Source: a bacterium (GTDB lineage: Bacteria > UBP15 > UBA6099 > DSWB01). Taken from it: a DNA stretch of 6,742 nt. Made by a program: the position numbers and the translations under genes. This document shows, piece by piece, positions 5,119 through 6,742 of the stretch. How positions within the stretch are numbered: the first letter of the stretch is position 1; each line of letters begins with the position of its first letter. The notes under the pieces were generated by a model. That model ran no database searches. It saw only the letters and a program-made list of their open reading frames with translations, and had not been told where the DNA came from. The stretch is from positions 1 through 6,742 of the forward strand of contig JAGUYV010000347.1 of NCBI GenBank assembly GCA_020061125.1, given 5' to 3'.

Positions 5119-5152
5119 TTTTCCCGCAAAGCGGTTTCCATTATGCTATGGC
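5119..5152 (+). promoter_or_regulatory. Weak promoter candidate for the C45 hydrolase gene
   Basis: TATGCT at 5142-5147, or the overlapping extended element TGCTATGGC at 5144-5152, resembles the pilin promoter (TGCTATAAT) but matches the consensus less well. TTTTCC at 5119-5124 is a poor -35 box. Read-through from the pilin operon is an alternative. Confidence 0.25.
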
Positions 5153-5203
5153 AAGGCCCGCGCATGCGCGAAGCCGAATTTCTTGAACACGGGGTCCCAT
5201 CAC

Positions 5204-6742
5204 ATGTCCATGTCCGATATGAGCCGGTCCGCCGCCGACGCCATGCAGTGCGATTCCGCAACTCTCGATCGCAGCCGGGGGGTGTATGTGCTGCGCTTGC
5301 GCGGCACCTACGAGGAGATGGGATTTCAGCACGGCAGCCTGGCGCTGCGCGCCACCGGCAACGCCGCGCTCCACTATTTCGACAATCTTATCAGGACCAT
5401 CGTGGCGCACTCGGTTCCGCCCCTGGCCGGAACTGCGGACGCTCTGCTCAAGCGCGTGTTTCACTCCCTGAACCGCGGGCGCCTGGGCGACGAGCTGGGC
5501 GCGCATGTGCGCGGATACGCCCAGGCCATGGGCCGACCCGCCGCGGACCTCGAAAAGATCGCCATGGTTCCGGACATCCTGCACTTTCTCATAGGAGTTG
5601 CGTTTCCGCCTCTGGCCATGGGGCCGTCCTGCTCGGGCTTTATGGCGCGCGGCGGCGCCACCACGGATGGGAAGCTGCTTGTGGGCCGCAATTTCGATTT
5701 CTTCGGCCAGGGCGTGTGGGACGCGGCCAACGCGCTCGTGATCATGCAGCCGGACTCGGGGCAGAAAATCTGCTGGGTGGGCGCGCTGGGCGTGCCCGCG
5801 GGGCCGCAGGGCGTCAACGAGGCCGGCATCATCATTTCCCTTCACACCAAATTCAACCGCGACGTGCGCCTTACGGGCATCCCGCTCTTTTCTCTGTGCG
5901 CGCGCATCATGCAGCATGCCGAAAGCGTAGACGACGCCATCGCGCTCATCTCCGAACAGCCCCGCATCTGTGGTCTTTCCCTGTTCATCACAGACGCCAA
6001 AACGCACGACGCCGCAGTCTGCGGCTTCTCGGCCAATCACATGGAAATCATCCGCCCAGATAACGATGTGCTGATCCGCACCAACCATTATGTGACCCCC
6101 GAGATGCAGAAACACGAAATCGCTCCGCACCCGTGGCACCTGCACAGCACGGGCCGCTACAAACGGATCGCACATCTTCTGCGGGAAAAGCACGGCCGGC
6201 TGGAACCCGCGGATATTCCGCGCATTTTGTCGGACCGCGTGGACCCCTGGGAGGGCGGCGGCGAGCGCGTGGCCGGCAACATCGTGAGCGCCACCAACAA
6301 CGCGCAGTCCGTGGCGTATTCGCCGGACGAGGATGCGCTGTGGCTGGCCAACGGCCCGTTCCCGGTGTGCCGCAGCGCGGAGTTCATCGGCTTCCGGATT
6401 TCGGCGCTGTTCAACGGCGGAGACTGTGAGCTGCCTTCGCTGCCCGGCGCGCCCGCGCTGTCCGAGGCCGAGCAGACCGCCGCGGCGCACTATCAGCAGG
6501 CGTGGCAGGCGCACGAGGACCATCACGACGACAGCCGCGCCCTGTTCCACCTTTTGCAGGCGTCCGCGGCCCTGCCCGAAGAGCCTGTTTTCCCGCGCCT
6601 CGCAGGCATCACCCACATGAAGATGCGGCAATTCGAGCAGGCCGTGCCGCTGCTTGAGCGCAATGTGAAGTTGACCCGGGGCGCCGCGCTCATGCGCGCC
6701 GAGGCTCTTGTGTGGCTCGCCCGGTGCCTGGACATGGCCGGC
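5204..6742 (+). CDS. C45-type Ntn-hydrolase (acyl-CoA:6-APA acyltransferase-like) with TPR-like C-terminus, 3' incomplete
   Basis: 513 codons, open to the window end. The family (peptidase C45, acyl-coenzyme A:6-aminopenicillanic acid acyltransferase-like) cleaves itself before a cysteine that then becomes the N-terminal nucleophile. That cysteine is probably C143 in GPSCSGFMARGG, followed by the family's GRNFDF (161-166). Further family-like elements are RGTYEEMGFQHG near residue 35, GVNEAGI (203-209), RTNHYV (292-297) and SATNNAQSVAYSPDE (362-376), which ends in LWLANGPFP. Members hydrolyse or transfer acyl groups on amides; the substrate here is unknown and penicillin biosynthesis should not be assumed. 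No signal peptide is seen, so it is probably cytoplasmic. Residues 464-490 (PRLAGITHMKMRQFEQAVPLLERNVKL) match a TPR repeat and another starts at about 498, which is unusual for the family. ATG 5204 is preceded by GGGG at 5191-5194; M3 and M6 are other possible starts. Confidence 0.82.
   Translation, partial: MSMSDMSRSAADAMQCDSATLDRSRGVYVLRLRGTYEEMGFQHGSLALRATGNAALHYFDNLIRTIVAHSVPPLAGTADALLKRVFHSLNRGRLGDELGAHVRGYAQAMGRPAADLEKIAMVPDILHFLIGVAFPPLAMGPSCSGFMARGGATTDGKLLVGRNFDFFGQGVWDAANALVIMQPDSGQKICWVGALGVPAGPQGVNEAGIIISLHTKFNRDVRLTGIPLFSLCARIMQHAESVDDAIALISEQPRICGLSLFITDAKTHDAAVCGFSANHMEIIRPDNDVLIRTNHYVTPEMQKHEIAPHPWHLHSTGRYKRIAHLLREKHGRLEPADIPRILSDRVDPWEGGGERVAGNIVSATNNAQSVAYSPDEDALWLANGPFPVCRSAEFIGFRISALFNGGDCELPSLPGAPALSEAEQTAAAHYQQAWQAHEDHHDDSRALFHLLQASAALPEEPVFPRLAGITHMKMRQFEQAVPLLERNVKLTRGAALMRAEALVWLARCLDMAG

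Noticed and set aside
5143-6063. Plus-strand open frame (306 codons) in another frame of the C45 gene
   Set aside because: Arg/His/Gly-rich composition and complete overlap with the C45 frame, which carries the family motifs.
5141-6631. Long minus-strand open frame (496 codons) opposite the C45 gene
   Set aside because: The translation is rich in His, Arg, Gly and Ala with no recognisable domain, while the opposite strand encodes a clear C45 protein. High GC content with strong third-position bias keeps this antisense frame open.
1-6742. CRISPR arrays, tRNA or rRNA genes, insertion sequences
   Set aside because: No regularly spaced repeats, cloverleaf sequence, conserved rRNA segments, transposase or terminal inverted repeats were seen.

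Overview
The window is GC-rich bacterial DNA. It is densely coding and holds two divergent blocks plus a gene running off each end. The codon use is strongly biased to G or C in the third position. Four prepilin-like proteins in a row suggest a bacterium with a type II secretion or type IV pilus machine, most likely a diderm. The phylum cannot be read from the sequence; an uncultured or environmental lineage is a guess, based on the mixture of families and the lack of familiar operon neighbours.

Left block (minus strand, about 1-1184). A small membrane protein of the DUF5665 type is followed by a receiver-domain protein, then by the first 60 codons of an alpha/beta hydrolase of the monoacylglycerol lipase/lysophospholipase type that leaves the window. 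The three probably form one transcription unit, started from a promoter at about 1211-1240. The receiver gene is odd. Its open frame runs 154 bases into the hydrolase gene. The more protein-like tail, a hydrophobic segment, lies in another frame that can be joined at a run of six A's. A perfect 16-bp inverted repeat lies just after the receiver domain.

Middle (1185-2414). An intergenic stretch with divergent promoter candidates precedes a GTG-started gene for a stand-alone ornithine cyclodeaminase of the archaeal MMP1218/cyanobacterial ArgZ C-terminal type. It lacks the arginine-dihydrolase domain of the cyanobacterial fusion.

Right block (plus strand, 2415-5083). An extended -10 promoter drives four tightly packed genes (gaps of 2-4 bases). 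They encode a GspH/FimT-like, a GspI/PilV-like, a GspJ/PilW-like and a short PilX/GspK-like protein. This is the H-I-J-K order of minor pseudopilins, which form the tip or priming complex in known systems. No ATPase, platform protein, secretin or peptidase gene is present. The second protein is unusually rich in cysteine.

Right edge (5084-6742). After a GC palindrome comes a long gene open to the window end (513 codons). It encodes a C45-type Ntn-hydrolase (acyl-CoA:6-APA acyltransferase-like), with a nucleophile candidate Cys143 and a C-terminal TPR-like region. The most distinctive points are the cysteine-rich minor pilin in a short HIJK-like cassette, the frame conflict and hairpin in the receiver gene, and the C45-TPR protein. 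No wholly new system can be claimed from this window alone.
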